Position numbers and translations under genes: made by a program. Under the pieces are notes generated by a model that was not told where the DNA came from, did not search any database, and worked only from the letters and a program-made list of their open reading frames with translations. A stretch of DNA of 37,905 nucleotides. Origin: Saccharofermentans sp. (lineage in GTDB: Bacteria; Bacillota; Clostridia; Saccharofermentanales; Saccharofermentanaceae). Shown in pieces: positions 24,614-33,291 of this stretch. Within the stretch, counting starts at the first letter, position 1; each line of letters opens with the position of its first letter. Location: the NCBI GenBank assembly GCA_024683485.1, contig JAIKYD010000029.1, forward strand, positions 1 to 37,905, read 5' to 3'.

Positions 24614-25312
24614 ATGATCAGAGCGGTTTTAACAATAGATGATGTCTCATCTGACAATACTCCTGCGATTGTTGACTATCTGTGCGAAAAGAAGATACCG
24701 GCACTAATGTTTATGGTAGGGGTGTGGGCGGAAAAGCATCCTGCCCAGCTTATCTATGCTTTGGAACATGGCATGACAGTCGGAAACCACAGTTATTCCC
24801 ATCCGCATTTTTCTGAACTCAGTTTTGAGGAATGCAAAAATGAGATAGAGAGAAATGAAGATGTTCTGAACAGATTCTATGAGCAGGCCGGCGTTGAGAG
24901 AAAGTACAGGCCTTTCCGTTTTCCGTATGGTGATAAAGGCGGGGAGAATAAGGTTCTTATACAGCAATATCTGTTGGAACAGGGTTTCTCAAAAGTCAGG
25001 GATACCGCACTTGATTATCCGTGGTGGAAAGAGCAGGGGCTTGATAAGGATATCGATACTTTATGGACCTTTGATTTTGCAGAATATATGATTCGTCCTG
25101 ACAGCGGTTTTACTTCAGAAGATGTCATAAAAAGGATCTACGATTCTAATCCTGAAAACGGTGCACCGCTTCTTAAGGATGGAAGCAGCCATATTATCCT
25201 TCTCCATGCACACGATGAGACAGAAGCGCTTCTGCCGGGATACTACCGTATCTTCATCGATGAAGCACTTAAAAATGGTGTGGAGTTTGTTGAGCCGGAG
25301 TTTGTTGAGTGA
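24614..25312 (+). CDS. Polysaccharide deacetylase (NodB-fold) family protein
   Basis: 232 residues. NodB motifs: TIDDVS (metal Asp and catalytic Asp, the TFDDG equivalent), NHSYSHPHFS (His pair), FRFPYGDKGG (RxPYG) and LLHAHDE. This predicts hydrolysis of N- or O-acetyl groups from a sugar polymer or small substrate. No signal peptide is visible, so the protein is probably cytoplasmic, which is unusual for cell-wall deacetylases. It starts 11 nt after the MutS-like gene and has only a weak ribosome-binding site (GGGAG about 16 nt up), consistent with coupling. Last gene of the 19-25 kb operon. Confidence 0.85.
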   Translation: MIRAVLTIDDVSSDNTPAIVDYLCEKKIPALMFMVGVWAEKHPAQLIYALEHGMTVGNHSYSHPHFSELSFEECKNEIERNEDVLNRFYEQAGVERKYRPFRFPYGDKGGENKVLIQQYLLEQGFSKVRDTALDYPWWKEQGLDKDIDTLWTFDFAEYMIRPDSGFTSEDVIKRIYDSNPENGAPLLKDGSSHIILLHAHDETEALLPGYYRIFIDEALKNGVEFVEPEFVE

Positions 25313-25355
25313 ATGAAGACAAAACTGTCTTGAAAGTGGTTTTATCTTTTATCAC

Positions 25356-27086
25356 TTAGTATTCCCATTTAAATTTCCGGATTACACCAGGAACAAGCGG
25401 AATGTCCGTTACTGAATACCGTTTCTTTTCCCGGTTTTCCAGGAAATAATGATCGCTGATCTCGAAGATTTCTCCCGATATAACATCTCTTAGACATTTT
25501 ACGTCTTTTGTTGTAAACAGACTGATGCGGGCTGGCCTCTGATTGTTTTTTACATAACGGTAAACTATCATGCTGCCGTCATCATATGTGAACATGGAGA
25601 GATCACTTCCCGAAATATATTCATCGGGAGAGATAATGCGTTTAAATTCATCGGTAATCTGATTGGGTATTCTGTAGATATCAGAAGGATTGTCAGGAAT
25701 GGAAAGGATAAAGAGTCTTCCTTTGCCATAATTGCTTTGGAGCAGGAGTGTTGTGTGATAGTCACCTTCGCCACCGTTAATAAGTGACCATGACGCATTA
25801 TTTCCGTGAACGATCTCAGGAAATACAACAGATTTTACATCATCTGTATATCCTGCCAGGTCATCTGTTATCTGATATCTGGTAACATTGATCTTTCTGC
25901 TTGTTACTGAAGCTTCCGTCAGTCCGGTTTGCTTTAGTTCAGCTTGTAACTGTCTCATAAGTCCGGTTGTAATCACTGCATCTCCGCCTGTTTCAACAAA
26001 TTCCTTTAGTTTTATGACAATATCACTGTCTGAAGCGGAACTCTCAGTAAACAAAGCAAGTTTCTTATTCCGGGGAAATACAGGTGTAGGATCCAATGGT
26101 ATGCCAAGCATACCAAGACGCATTTCCAGATGGTTTTCTCCGGATGACTCATAGGGAATATATACAGGTATACCTGTTGGATTACCGGTGCCGTCAAGAA
26201 GACGGTCGATAAGGTTAAGCTGTATTCCTGCTCCGCCTGCGAAATAGTTGTTAATCAGATCACTCCACTGGAAAAACATGAGTTCTTTAGCTTTGGCAAA
26301 GGCTGTAAGATACATCTGTTCAAGATACCGGTCAGCCGACCAGCATTGGTAGGTGTCGAACCATCCGCCTCCATTTCTTCCGGGCCAGGCATTTTCGACA
26401 TATCTGACGAGAGAATAGCTTAAATACTCGGGAAGGTGCTGGTCTGCATATTTGGGACTTCTTGTCTCAGTCCCCGTGTATGTGGCATCAAAAATATCCT
26501 GCTGGTCTTTAGGCAGGTAACCGGTGTAATGGTATGATTCACGCCAGTTAGGATATTTTACAACCATCCTAACATTTGGATTAACTGTTTTTGCGGGTTT
26601 TACAATAAGGTTCGAGGATACATCATTCATAAGATCTCTTCTGAAAGATACCCAGTCCCTGTTTCCCTTTTGTCTGATACAACTGCTGCATGTACAGTTA
26701 GTAAAGAAGAAATCATCCAATATAATCTCATCAAAAAGTCCTGCGGCATATTCTGATATCTTTTTGATTCTGTTCCTCATTGCCGGGTCTGTATAGCAAA
26801 CAGTATTGAACAGTCTTCTTTTGCCGGGAATGGATCCTTCGATATCAGGCAAAACAGTAGTAATACCACCGGATACGGTTACACCTTTTCCTTCGAGAAA
26901 GGATTTTATCATAAGGAGTTTTTCTTTGGCGACCTCAATACCGTCACGATGAGTCTCGAGATAAACCTTATCAAGACCAATATATTTTTCTATAAATTCA
27001 TAGTCTGATTCCAGCTTGTCCGGAGTTATAGTAGAAGCTGTCAATGCAGGGATATATACGACTGTTTTGAAATTCTTATAATGCAT
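25356..27086 (-). CDS. Cytosolic glycosidase-like protein (TIM barrel plus GATase-like domain)
   Basis: 576 residues. The start ATG at 27086 has GAGAGG 7 nt upstream on the minus strand. No signal peptide. Residues about 1-330 read as a glycosidase-like TIM barrel: FDEIILDDFFFTNCTCSSC (Asp pair followed by a CxCxxC cluster at about 130-140), RMVVKYPNWRESYHYTGY, NAWPGRNGGGWFDTYQ, LMFFQWSDLI. Residues about 330-470 (KKLALFTESSASDSDIVIKL, LKEFVETGGDAVITTGL) resemble the GATase-like trimerisation domain of GH42-type enzymes. A beta-rich C-terminus follows. The exact GH family was not recognised and no catalytic pair is assigned. The operon status is single. Confidence 0.65.
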   Translation of the reverse strand: MHYKNFKTVVYIPALTASTITPDKLESDYEFIEKYIGLDKVYLETHRDGIEVAKEKLLMIKSFLEGKGVTVSGGITTVLPDIEGSIPGKRRLFNTVCYTDPAMRNRIKKISEYAAGLFDEIILDDFFFTNCTCSSCIRQKGNRDWVSFRRDLMNDVSSNLIVKPAKTVNPNVRMVVKYPNWRESYHYTGYLPKDQQDIFDATYTGTETRSPKYADQHLPEYLSYSLVRYVENAWPGRNGGGWFDTYQCWSADRYLEQMYLTAFAKAKELMFFQWSDLINNYFAGGAGIQLNLIDRLLDGTGNPTGIPVYIPYESSGENHLEMRLGMLGIPLDPTPVFPRNKKLALFTESSASDSDIVIKLKEFVETGGDAVITTGLMRQLQAELKQTGLTEASVTSRKINVTRYQITDDLAGYTDDVKSVVFPEIVHGNNASWSLINGGEGDYHTTLLLQSNYGKGRLFILSIPDNPSDIYRIPNQITDEFKRIISPDEYISGSDLSMFTYDDGSMIVYRYVKNNQRPARISLFTTKDVKCLRDVISGEIFEISDHYFLENREKKRYSVTDIPLVPGVIRKFKWEY

Positions 27087-27136
27087 ATTGGAACCTCTCG
27101 ATTATTTATATTACAAGTGTACGGTTTCATGCACTC

Positions 27137-27148
27137 TTTGATATCAAA
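27137..27148. promoter_or_regulatory. 12-bp palindrome upstream of the glycosidase-like gene
   Basis: TTTGATATCAAA, perfectly self-complementary, about 51 nt before the glycosidase-like start. A second perfect palindrome, CTGTTAACAG, lies at 27190-27199. Both are operator candidates for either flanking gene in this 290-nt divergent intergenic region; no clear promoter was found. Confidence 0.3.
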
Positions 27149-27376
27149 TATAATCGCTTTTTATCGTTATTTTTTTGAACTTCTTTTATCTGTTAACAGG
27201 TTTGGTGAATTGTTCCCGGAAGAAAAAACTGTTCCAAACATTTATATCCAAGTTGTGAAACAAATACGATAAAAAAGTCTCGAAATATTATATTTTCGCG
27301 TTTTTGTATTGTGTATTATTTAAGTGTCATAAAATTTTAACTGTCGTTTCTGACTAACTGAAAGGAGCAGGATCCC

Positions 27377-28555
27377 ATGTTTGATTTTAAGTATTACACC
27401 CCTACAAAAGTCGTTTTCGGAAAGAATACTGAGGCTAAGGTAGCTGATCTAATCAAGGAATTTGGCGGAACAAAGGTCCTGGTCCATTATGGCGGCGGAA
27501 GTGTTGTACGTTCCGGACTTCTTAAGCGTGTGACGGATACGCTGGATGCAGCAGGAATCAGTTATGTTGAACTTGGAGGTGCTGTACCGAATCCCCATCT
27601 CGGACTTGTATATGAAGGTATCGAGCTCTGCAAAAAGGAGAATGTTGATTTCCTTCTTGCTGTTGGCGGAGGCAGTGCAATCGATTCTGCAAAGGCCATC
27701 GGTTATGGTGTTGCCAATGAAGGAGATGTTTGGGATTTCTACGATTATAAGCGTCAGGCTGAAGGCTGTCTGCCTCTGGGTGTTATCCTTACGATTGCAG
27801 CAACCGGCAGCGAGATGAGTGACTCTTCTGTAATTACCAAGGAGGAAGGTCTTGTTAAGCGTGGCTACAGCAGTGATTTCTCACGTGCCAGGTTTGCGAT
27901 AATGAATCCTGAACTTACAATGACTCTTCCTGATTATCAGACCGCTTGCGGATGCACTGATATCATGATGCATACCATGGAAAGATATTTCACCAACGGC
28001 GGCAATATGGAGATTACCGATGCACTTGCAGAGGGACTTCTCCGCACCGTAAAGAAGAATGCGGTGATCCTTCGTGACGATCCTCAGAACTACGATGCCC
28101 GTGCTGAAGTTATGTGGGCTGGAAGTCTTGCACACAACGGCCTTACAGGATGCGGCAATGACGGCGGTGACTGGATGACACATAAGCTCGAGCATGAACT
28201 TGGCGGTCTTTACGATGTTGCACATGGTGCAGGTCTTGCTGCAATCTGGGGAAGCTGGGCAAGATATGTCTACAAGGATTGTCTGCCAAGATTCAAGAAG
28301 TTTGCGATCAATGTTCTTGATGTTGAAGATACAGGAAGTGATGAGGAGATCGCTCTCCGTGGTATCGAAGCAATGGAGGATTTTTACAGGTCGATCAATA
28401 TGCCGACGAATCTCCGTGAACTTGGTGTTGAACCGACAGAAGAAGAACTTGTCGACATGGCTCACAAGTGTGCTGTCGGTGTCGGCGGAGAGATGGGCTC
28501 AGCAAAAGTCCTGAATGAAGAGGCAATGCTCGCTATTTACCGCGCAAGCATTTAA
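27377..28555 (+). CDS. Iron-containing alcohol dehydrogenase (butanol-dehydrogenase type)
   Basis: A 392-residue NAD(P)H-dependent alcohol dehydrogenase of the group III Fe-ADH family, closest in character to BdhA/YqhD-type enzymes that reduce aldehydes to alcohols. Rossmann GGGSAIDSAK (about 97-106); the metal ligands are Asp195, His199 (CGCTDIMMHTMERYF), His269 and His283 (spacing 14, as in the family). AAAGGAG precedes the ATG. It probably serves fermentation or aldehyde detoxification. A TTGTGAA half-site and hairpin lie upstream but I did not recognise a full Rex operator. Confidence 0.93.
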   Translation: MFDFKYYTPTKVVFGKNTEAKVADLIKEFGGTKVLVHYGGGSVVRSGLLKRVTDTLDAAGISYVELGGAVPNPHLGLVYEGIELCKKENVDFLLAVGGGSAIDSAKAIGYGVANEGDVWDFYDYKRQAEGCLPLGVILTIAATGSEMSDSSVITKEEGLVKRGYSSDFSRARFAIMNPELTMTLPDYQTACGCTDIMMHTMERYFTNGGNMEITDALAEGLLRTVKKNAVILRDDPQNYDARAEVMWAGSLAHNGLTGCGNDGGDWMTHKLEHELGGLYDVAHGAGLAAIWGSWARYVYKDCLPRFKKFAINVLDVEDTGSDEEIALRGIEAMEDFYRSINMPTNLRELGVEPTEEELVDMAHKCAVGVGGEMGSAKVLNEEAMLAIYRASI

Positions 28556-28587
28556 ATGACCAAAGTCTTTTTGGGGAGGATACTAAT

Positions 28588-29559
28588 ATGTCAGTAAAAT
28601 GGGGCGTTTTGGGAACAGCCAACATTGCCAGAGGCTGCACGATTCCTGGAATGCAGCTTGCAAATAACTGCGAGCTGTATGCTATTGCAGGAAGGAATGA
28701 AGCAAAAGTCGAGAGTTACAGAAGTGAATTCGGATTTAAAAAGGGTTATGTGGGATACAATAAACTCCTTAGTGATCCGGAGGTACAGGCAGTTTATATT
28801 CCGTTGCCGAATAATCTTCATAAAGAGTGGGTTATAAAAGCTCTTAAGGCAGGCAAGCATGTTCTTTGCGAGAAGCCTATGGCCCTCAGCAGCGAAGATG
28901 CAAAAGAGATGTTTGCAGTTGCAAAAGAGAATAATGTGATCCTTATGGAAGCTTATGCTTATCTGCACAGTCCATACATTTCATCACTTAAAGAGGAAAT
29001 AAAAAGCGGTGTTATTGGTGATGTTGATTTTATAGAAACGGCATTTTATACGCAGGGATATGTTGACGATATCAGGATATATAAAGAGCTTGGCGGCGGT
29101 GCAGTTTATGATCTCGGTTGTTATTGCACAACAATGATACTCTCACTAATTGATTCCGAACCGGAATATGTTATGGCTACTGCGGAATTTAATGATAATG
29201 GTGCAGACATGTTTACATCTGCTCTTATGAAATTCAGGAATGGAGCTAGAGCAGCTTTCAATGTCGGTATGATCTTTGATCCCGCTCAAGACGGCAGGAG
29301 AGACAGGCTTTATATCCATGGCTCAAAGGGAACCATCGTATCAGATGTCGAGTATAACCAGGCAGGAACACTGACCTATACGGTCAAAACAGGTGATAGT
29401 GAGTATCAGCCTTCTGTAGAAGCAGGACAGAATTATATGCTCGAGGTTGAACAGCTCGGAAGATGTATAGAGAACGGTGAGATACCGCATATCACTGAAG
29501 GTTTTACAGTTAAGAACGCAGAAGTACTCGATACGATTCTTTCTCGGATCGGGTATTGA
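28588..29559 (+). CDS. Gfo/Idh/MocA-family oxidoreductase
   Basis: 323 residues with an N-terminal Rossmann fold (WGVLGTANIARGCTIPGM), the family EKPMALS motif (about 95) and a C-terminal alpha/beta substrate domain (GGGAVYDLGCYCTTMI). Acts on sugars or related compounds with NAD(P). GGGGAGG precedes the ATG; it is 32 nt downstream of the alcohol dehydrogenase and 19 nt upstream of a nitroreductase, so probably operonic. Substrate not predictable. Confidence 0.92.
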   Translation: MSVKWGVLGTANIARGCTIPGMQLANNCELYAIAGRNEAKVESYRSEFGFKKGYVGYNKLLSDPEVQAVYIPLPNNLHKEWVIKALKAGKHVLCEKPMALSSEDAKEMFAVAKENNVILMEAYAYLHSPYISSLKEEIKSGVIGDVDFIETAFYTQGYVDDIRIYKELGGGAVYDLGCYCTTMILSLIDSEPEYVMATAEFNDNGADMFTSALMKFRNGARAAFNVGMIFDPAQDGRRDRLYIHGSKGTIVSDVEYNQAGTLTYTVKTGDSEYQPSVEAGQNYMLEVEQLGRCIENGEIPHITEGFTVKNAEVLDTILSRIGY

Positions 29560-29578
29560 TTATTTGGAGGTTAACCAT

Positions 29579-30103
29579 ATGAACTCAACATTAAATCTAT
29601 TGGAAACCAGAAGAAGCTGCAGGAATTTCAAGCCTGACATGATTGACGAATATGATCTTGATGCTATCCTTAAGGCCGGCACATATGCTGCCACCGGCAT
29701 GGGCAAACAGAGTCCGATCATCATTGCAGTCACAGATAAGAAGACAAGAGACGAGATCTCAGAAGCGAATAGAAAGATCGGAGGATGGGACGAAGGCTTT
29801 GATCCTTTCTATGGAGCACCTGTCATTCTTATTGTTCTTGCCAGGAAAGATGTTGCGACTCATGTTTATGATGGATCTCTTGTCATGGGTAATCTGATGA
29901 CTGCAGCTGAAAGTCTAGGTGTTGCAAATATATGGATCCATAGGGCAAAAGAGGAATTTGAATCTGAGTTTGGTAAGAGTATTCTTGCAAAGCTGGGAAT
30001 CAAAGAAGATTATGAGGGCATTGGTCATTGTGCCCTGGGCTATGCTGCCGAGCAAAGCAAAGAGGCTGCACCGCGTAAAGATAATTACGTGTATTACATC
30101 TGA
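29579..30103 (+). CDS. Nitroreductase-family flavoprotein
   Basis: A 174-residue FMN-dependent nitroreductase. The start ATG 29579 is set by TGGAGG just upstream; the open frame extends into the preceding gene without an RBS. Signatures: ETRRSCRNFKPDMID (FMN phosphate binding), ATGMGKQSPIIIAV, NLMTAAESLGVANIWIHRAKEEF, LGYA near the end. It reduces nitro compounds, quinones or flavins with NAD(P)H. It shares a run of redox genes with its neighbours. Confidence 0.92.
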   Translation: MNSTLNLLETRRSCRNFKPDMIDEYDLDAILKAGTYAATGMGKQSPIIIAVTDKKTRDEISEANRKIGGWDEGFDPFYGAPVILIVLARKDVATHVYDGSLVMGNLMTAAESLGVANIWIHRAKEEFESEFGKSILAKLGIKEDYEGIGHCALGYAAEQSKEAAPRKDNYVYYI

Positions 30104-30115
30104 TGTGAGGTTCAA

Positions 30116-30745
30116 ATGGACAAGCGATTTAAAGTGCTGATGCTGAATGGCAGCCCGAGAGAGAACGGCAATATAGCTCTTGCTTTCCGTGAAATGGAAA
30201 AAGTATTTGAAGAGAATAATGTTGATTTTGAGAATATCCAACTTGGCCGCAAAGTAATTAGAGGCTGCATAGCTTGCGAGTCTTGCCGGAGTACTGGAAA
30301 ATGTGTTTTTGATGATGTGGTTAACGAACTTGCTGTCAAGTTTGAGGCTTGTGACGGACTGGTCATCGGTTCTCCTGTTTATTATGGTTCAGCAAATGGC
30401 ACTTTAATGGCAGCCCTTCAGAGGTTGTTTTACAGCACTCATTTTGATACCAGTCTTAAGGTTGGCGCAAGTGTTGTAAGTGCCAGACGTTCAGGATGCA
30501 CTGCAACTTTTGATGAACTCAATAAGTTCTTTACTCTTTCCAATATGCCTGTAGCCAGCAGCCAATATTGGAATAATATCTACGGATGGGAACCCGGTGA
30601 GGGAAGTGTTGATGACGAGGGAAGGCAGGTAATGCGAGTGCTTGCAAGAAATATGATATTCCTTATGGAGAGCATAGCTCTTGGCAAAGAACAGATTGGT
30701 CTTCCCAAAACCGAGGAACGTGTTTGGACGAACTTCACGAGATAA
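30116..30745 (+). CDS. NADPH-dependent FMN reductase / iron-sulfur flavoprotein-like
   Basis: 209 residues of flavodoxin-like fold: LMLNGSPRENGNIALAF (FMN loop), VIGSPVYYGSANGTLMAAL. The CIACESCRSTGKCVF cluster (about 50-65) has the CxxCxxC..C spacing of iron-sulfur flavoproteins, so an Fe-S cluster is possible. GTGAGG precedes the ATG and it starts 12 nt after the nitroreductase. It likely passes electrons from NAD(P)H to a small substrate; the partner is unknown. Confidence 0.9.
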   Translation: MDKRFKVLMLNGSPRENGNIALAFREMEKVFEENNVDFENIQLGRKVIRGCIACESCRSTGKCVFDDVVNELAVKFEACDGLVIGSPVYYGSANGTLMAALQRLFYSTHFDTSLKVGASVVSARRSGCTATFDELNKFFTLSNMPVASSQYWNNIYGWEPGEGSVDDEGRQVMRVLARNMIFLMESIALGKEQIGLPKTEERVWTNFTR

Positions 30746-30761
30746 TTCTCTTTGGTATAAT
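30734..30761 (+). promoter_or_regulatory. Possible promoter of the zinc-ribbon protein
   Basis: TATAAT (30756-30761) preceded by an extended TGG, with a weak TTCACG at 30734-30739 (16-nt spacing). It sits about 60 nt before the next start. Moderate support. Confidence 0.45.
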
Positions 30762-30822
30762 GCTATTGTCATTCAAGACTGAAAACTTAATGGTGAATAG
30801 TTGAATAATCTGAGGAGATATC

Positions 30823-31509
30823 ATGGAACTGAATAAATGCCCTAACTGTAACGGTAAACTGGAACTTGCTGCAAACAGAAAAAGAATGGTCTGTGCATTC
30901 TGCGGCAGCGAATTCACTCTTGATGATACGACCAAAGAGGAAGTGGGAGATCAGCCAATTTTTAAGGACTGGTTTATCTATGACTGGGATTATCAGACTT
31001 TGACAGAGAATCCTAAATACAACGTTCCCGTTCTGGCATTTGTCAGAACTCTTAACGAGAATGATTCAGCTGCAAAGATCGAGCAGTATATACGCGATTA
31101 TCATATGTCATTTGATGAGATATCTGCTCCCGGAATCCGCGAAAAGAACATGGAAGACATCTCCAGGAGACTGTCCTCAAGTCTGACACCTGACGAACGG
31201 ATAATCCTCTACAACGATAACGGTATCTTTGCCCGTGGAAAGACCGGTGTTGTTATAACGAATAAGCGGACTTTTTTTGTGGAGAAGAAGAGTTTTAAAG
31301 ACGTAATGCATGTCAATATTCCGTATCTGCTCTTCGGCTATTCTGTTGGTCTTCCCGAACTCAAACTCGGTGAGAAGTATGCAAATAACATAGGGATCTT
31401 CAATTCTCACTTTGAACTTATGGGCGTAGCTGCTGCGCTTATTTGTGCGTTGGCTTTTGAGCAGAAACCTGACAGACCGAAGATAAGACTGACAAGTCTC
31501 GTTAAGTGA
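30823..31509 (+). CDS. Zinc-ribbon protein with PH-like domain
   Basis: 228 residues, unrecognised as a named family. Residues 6-33 form a CPNC...CAFCG zinc ribbon. A central helical region (about 50-115) precedes a PH-like (bPH) segment, ERIILYNDNGIFARGKTG through VVITNKRTFFVEKKS and YLLFGYSVG (about 125-195). GGAGA precedes the ATG. It has no membrane segment apart from a short hydrophobic tail stretch (AAALICALAF). Two other proteins in the window (2258-3460, 34481-35419) also carry zinc ribbons. Confidence 0.65.
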   Translation: MELNKCPNCNGKLELAANRKRMVCAFCGSEFTLDDTTKEEVGDQPIFKDWFIYDWDYQTLTENPKYNVPVLAFVRTLNENDSAAKIEQYIRDYHMSFDEISAPGIREKNMEDISRRLSSSLTPDERIILYNDNGIFARGKTGVVITNKRTFFVEKKSFKDVMHVNIPYLLFGYSVGLPELKLGEKYANNIGIFNSHFELMGVAAALICALAFEQKPDRPKIRLTSLVK

Positions 31510-31557
31510 TCATTAGCCTTTTATCATTTTCGAGTATAGACAGGAGGTTCAGTTTAT

Positions 31558-32124
31558 ATGTCCAAGATAAGTTTGAAGCCATATAACGATTATTGTCCGC
31601 AGACACTTTTCCTTTATGGTACATACAATGAGGACGGCAAGCCTGACTTCGGGTTGTTCTGTTGGTTCAGTTACATATGGGATGGCGAGATGGGAGTTAT
31701 GTGCTGCATAGGCGGCAACAAACTGACAAAGGAAAATATATTGAGGGATAAGGTTTTCTCTGCAAATCTTGTTACGGAGGAATTGCTCCCAGTCGCAGAT
31801 TATCTCGGATGTGTAAGCGGAAATAATCCTGATAAGATGAAGATCAGTCTTGATATAGGTAAGGGCGAAGTCCTTAATGTTCCAGTCCTGAATAATTCAC
31901 CGGTAAACTTTGAACTTGAAGTCACCGATGTCATCAAGAAGAAAGACGGTGATGTAATGCTCTGCAAGATAAGAAATGTCCTTCAGGATGAGTCTCTGTC
32001 CTCAGATGAGACTGCTTACCAGAAACTGTCTCGTATCGCTCCCGTTAAGACTACTGTAAAGCACTATTTCGGTTACGACGGCAGAGATATGGGTGCCTGG
32101 GGCGAACCGATGAAATCGCTGTAA
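31558..32124 (+). CDS. Flavin reductase (flavoredoxin-like) family protein
   Basis: 188 residues of the FMN-binding split-barrel flavin reductase type: the N-terminal KPYNDYCPQTLFLYGTYNEDG, the FMN contact region CCIGGNKLTKENIL, and VFSANLVTEELLPVADYLG. AGGAGG precedes the ATG. It catalyses NAD(P)H-dependent flavin reduction or acts as a flavoredoxin. It converges tail-to-tail with the recombinase (3-nt gap). Confidence 0.88.
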   Translation: MSKISLKPYNDYCPQTLFLYGTYNEDGKPDFGLFCWFSYIWDGEMGVMCCIGGNKLTKENILRDKVFSANLVTEELLPVADYLGCVSGNNPDKMKISLDIGKGEVLNVPVLNNSPVNFELEVTDVIKKKDGDVMLCKIRNVLQDESLSSDETAYQKLSRIAPVKTTVKHYFGYDGRDMGAWGEPMKSL

Positions 32125-32127
32125 AGA

Positions 32128-33117
32128 TCAGTTTTTATCCTTCTCGGGATCAAAGTTTGCCAGAGGATTACTCTCGATGGCACGCTGAAGAGCTTCATCA
32201 TCAACGTGTGTATAGATCTGCGTGGTGGAGACACTTTGGTGTCCAAGTATCATCTGGAGATTTCTGATATCGACTTTGCCGTACTTATACATAAGCGTGG
32301 CTGCGGTGTGTCTCAGCTTATGGACTGAATAAATTCTTGTGTCGATCCCGGCTTCCTCCAGAAGACGCTTGATGGTGATCTGAATCATGTCATCAGAGAT
32401 CCTTGTCCCGCGCTTTGAAACAAACAGTGCTTTTCCTGCTTCAGGTTTTATCTTGAGAGTTGCTCTCTTGTTCATCCAGTCATCAAGAGCTTCCAGACAT
32501 GCATCATTAAGGTAGATAGTGCGTTCCTTGTTGCCTTTACCGATAACAGTCAAAGTTGTGCCATGAATATCGTTGGTATTGATTCCGCGGAGTTCGGAAA
32601 GACGCATCCCGCAGTTCAGGAACAGAGTTAGCATACAATAATCGCGCTCATTGGAATCTTTGGGTGAATCGTAAGCGGCTTTAAGAAGATCCCGGCTTTG
32701 CTCGAGAGTCAGATATTTGGGCATCCGCTTGCCTATCTTCGGGGTCTCGAGATCGTAGGCAGGATTATTCGCGATTAGCCTTTTTTTCGAATGAAGGTAT
32801 TTGAAGAAACTTCTAAGGGAAGCAATATGTCTGGCCCTTGCTGAGTTTGATTGCTTTCTGGAGCGTGAGAGCCATATAACAAAAGCAAGCAGATCGTCAG
32901 TTGTAACCGAGTTAAGTATCTTCACATCTATGTCAGAGATGTCTATCTCTTCAAGCGGTGTTTCTTTTGGAACCAGCCCTCTGTCCAGTTTTAGGAATCT
33001 CGCGAAAAGTATGAGGTCATATTTGTACTCTTTTACAGTGAGTTCCGAGCGGCCGAGAGCAGCCTGCATATAACTGCAGTAATTCTCAAGAAGCGGAAAC
33101 GTTGGAGACATAGACAT
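32128..33117 (-). CDS. Tyrosine recombinase (XerC/XerD-like)
   Basis: 329 residues with all catalytic residues: Arg172 (CGMRLSELRGI), Lys197 (GKGNKERT), His266 and Arg269 (VHKLRH), His293 (LGHQSVST) and Tyr302 (IYTHV). The N-terminal core-binding SAM-like domain is about 1-125. The start is at 33117; GAGG is only 4 nt upstream, so the second ATG (33111, two codons in) is equally likely. There is no adjacent phage or transposon gene. It could be a chromosomal Xer (dimer resolution) or the remains of an integrative element; the length, somewhat above the usual ~300, does not settle this. Confidence 0.88.
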   Translation of the reverse strand: MSMSPTFPLLENYCSYMQAALGRSELTVKEYKYDLILFARFLKLDRGLVPKETPLEEIDISDIDVKILNSVTTDDLLAFVIWLSRSRKQSNSARARHIASLRSFFKYLHSKKRLIANNPAYDLETPKIGKRMPKYLTLEQSRDLLKAAYDSPKDSNERDYCMLTLFLNCGMRLSELRGINTNDIHGTTLTVIGKGNKERTIYLNDACLEALDDWMNKRATLKIKPEAGKALFVSKRGTRISDDMIQITIKRLLEEAGIDTRIYSVHKLRHTAATLMYKYGKVDIRNLQMILGHQSVSTTQIYTHVDDEALQRAIESNPLANFDPEKDKN

Positions 33118-33211
33118 CTGACCTCTACCTGTATTTTTATTAATTCTAACACATGAGCATGGTCCGTTATGCGTGTTTCCAAAAACGCTGATTATATATA
33201 AAATAAAATAC

Positions 33212-33239
33212 TTGGGGATAGAGAGAATATTGATATAAT
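33212..33239 (+). promoter_or_regulatory. Promoter of the glycosyltransferase gene
   Basis: TTGGGG (33212-33217), 16-nt spacer, TATAAT (33234-33239), about 52 nt before the start codon. Confidence 0.7.
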
Positions 33240-33291
33240 AAAATGATAATATAGATGTTATGTAAGGACCGCATTAAGCAAAGGAGATAGG

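Noticed and set aside
27250..27320. Rex-type operator upstream of the Fe-alcohol dehydrogenase
   Set aside because: Only a TTGTGAA half-site is present; the mirrored half is missing at the required spacing.
27881..28465. Minus-strand open frame opposite the Fe-alcohol dehydrogenase
   Set aside because: Shadow of a well-supported gene; composition is not protein-like.
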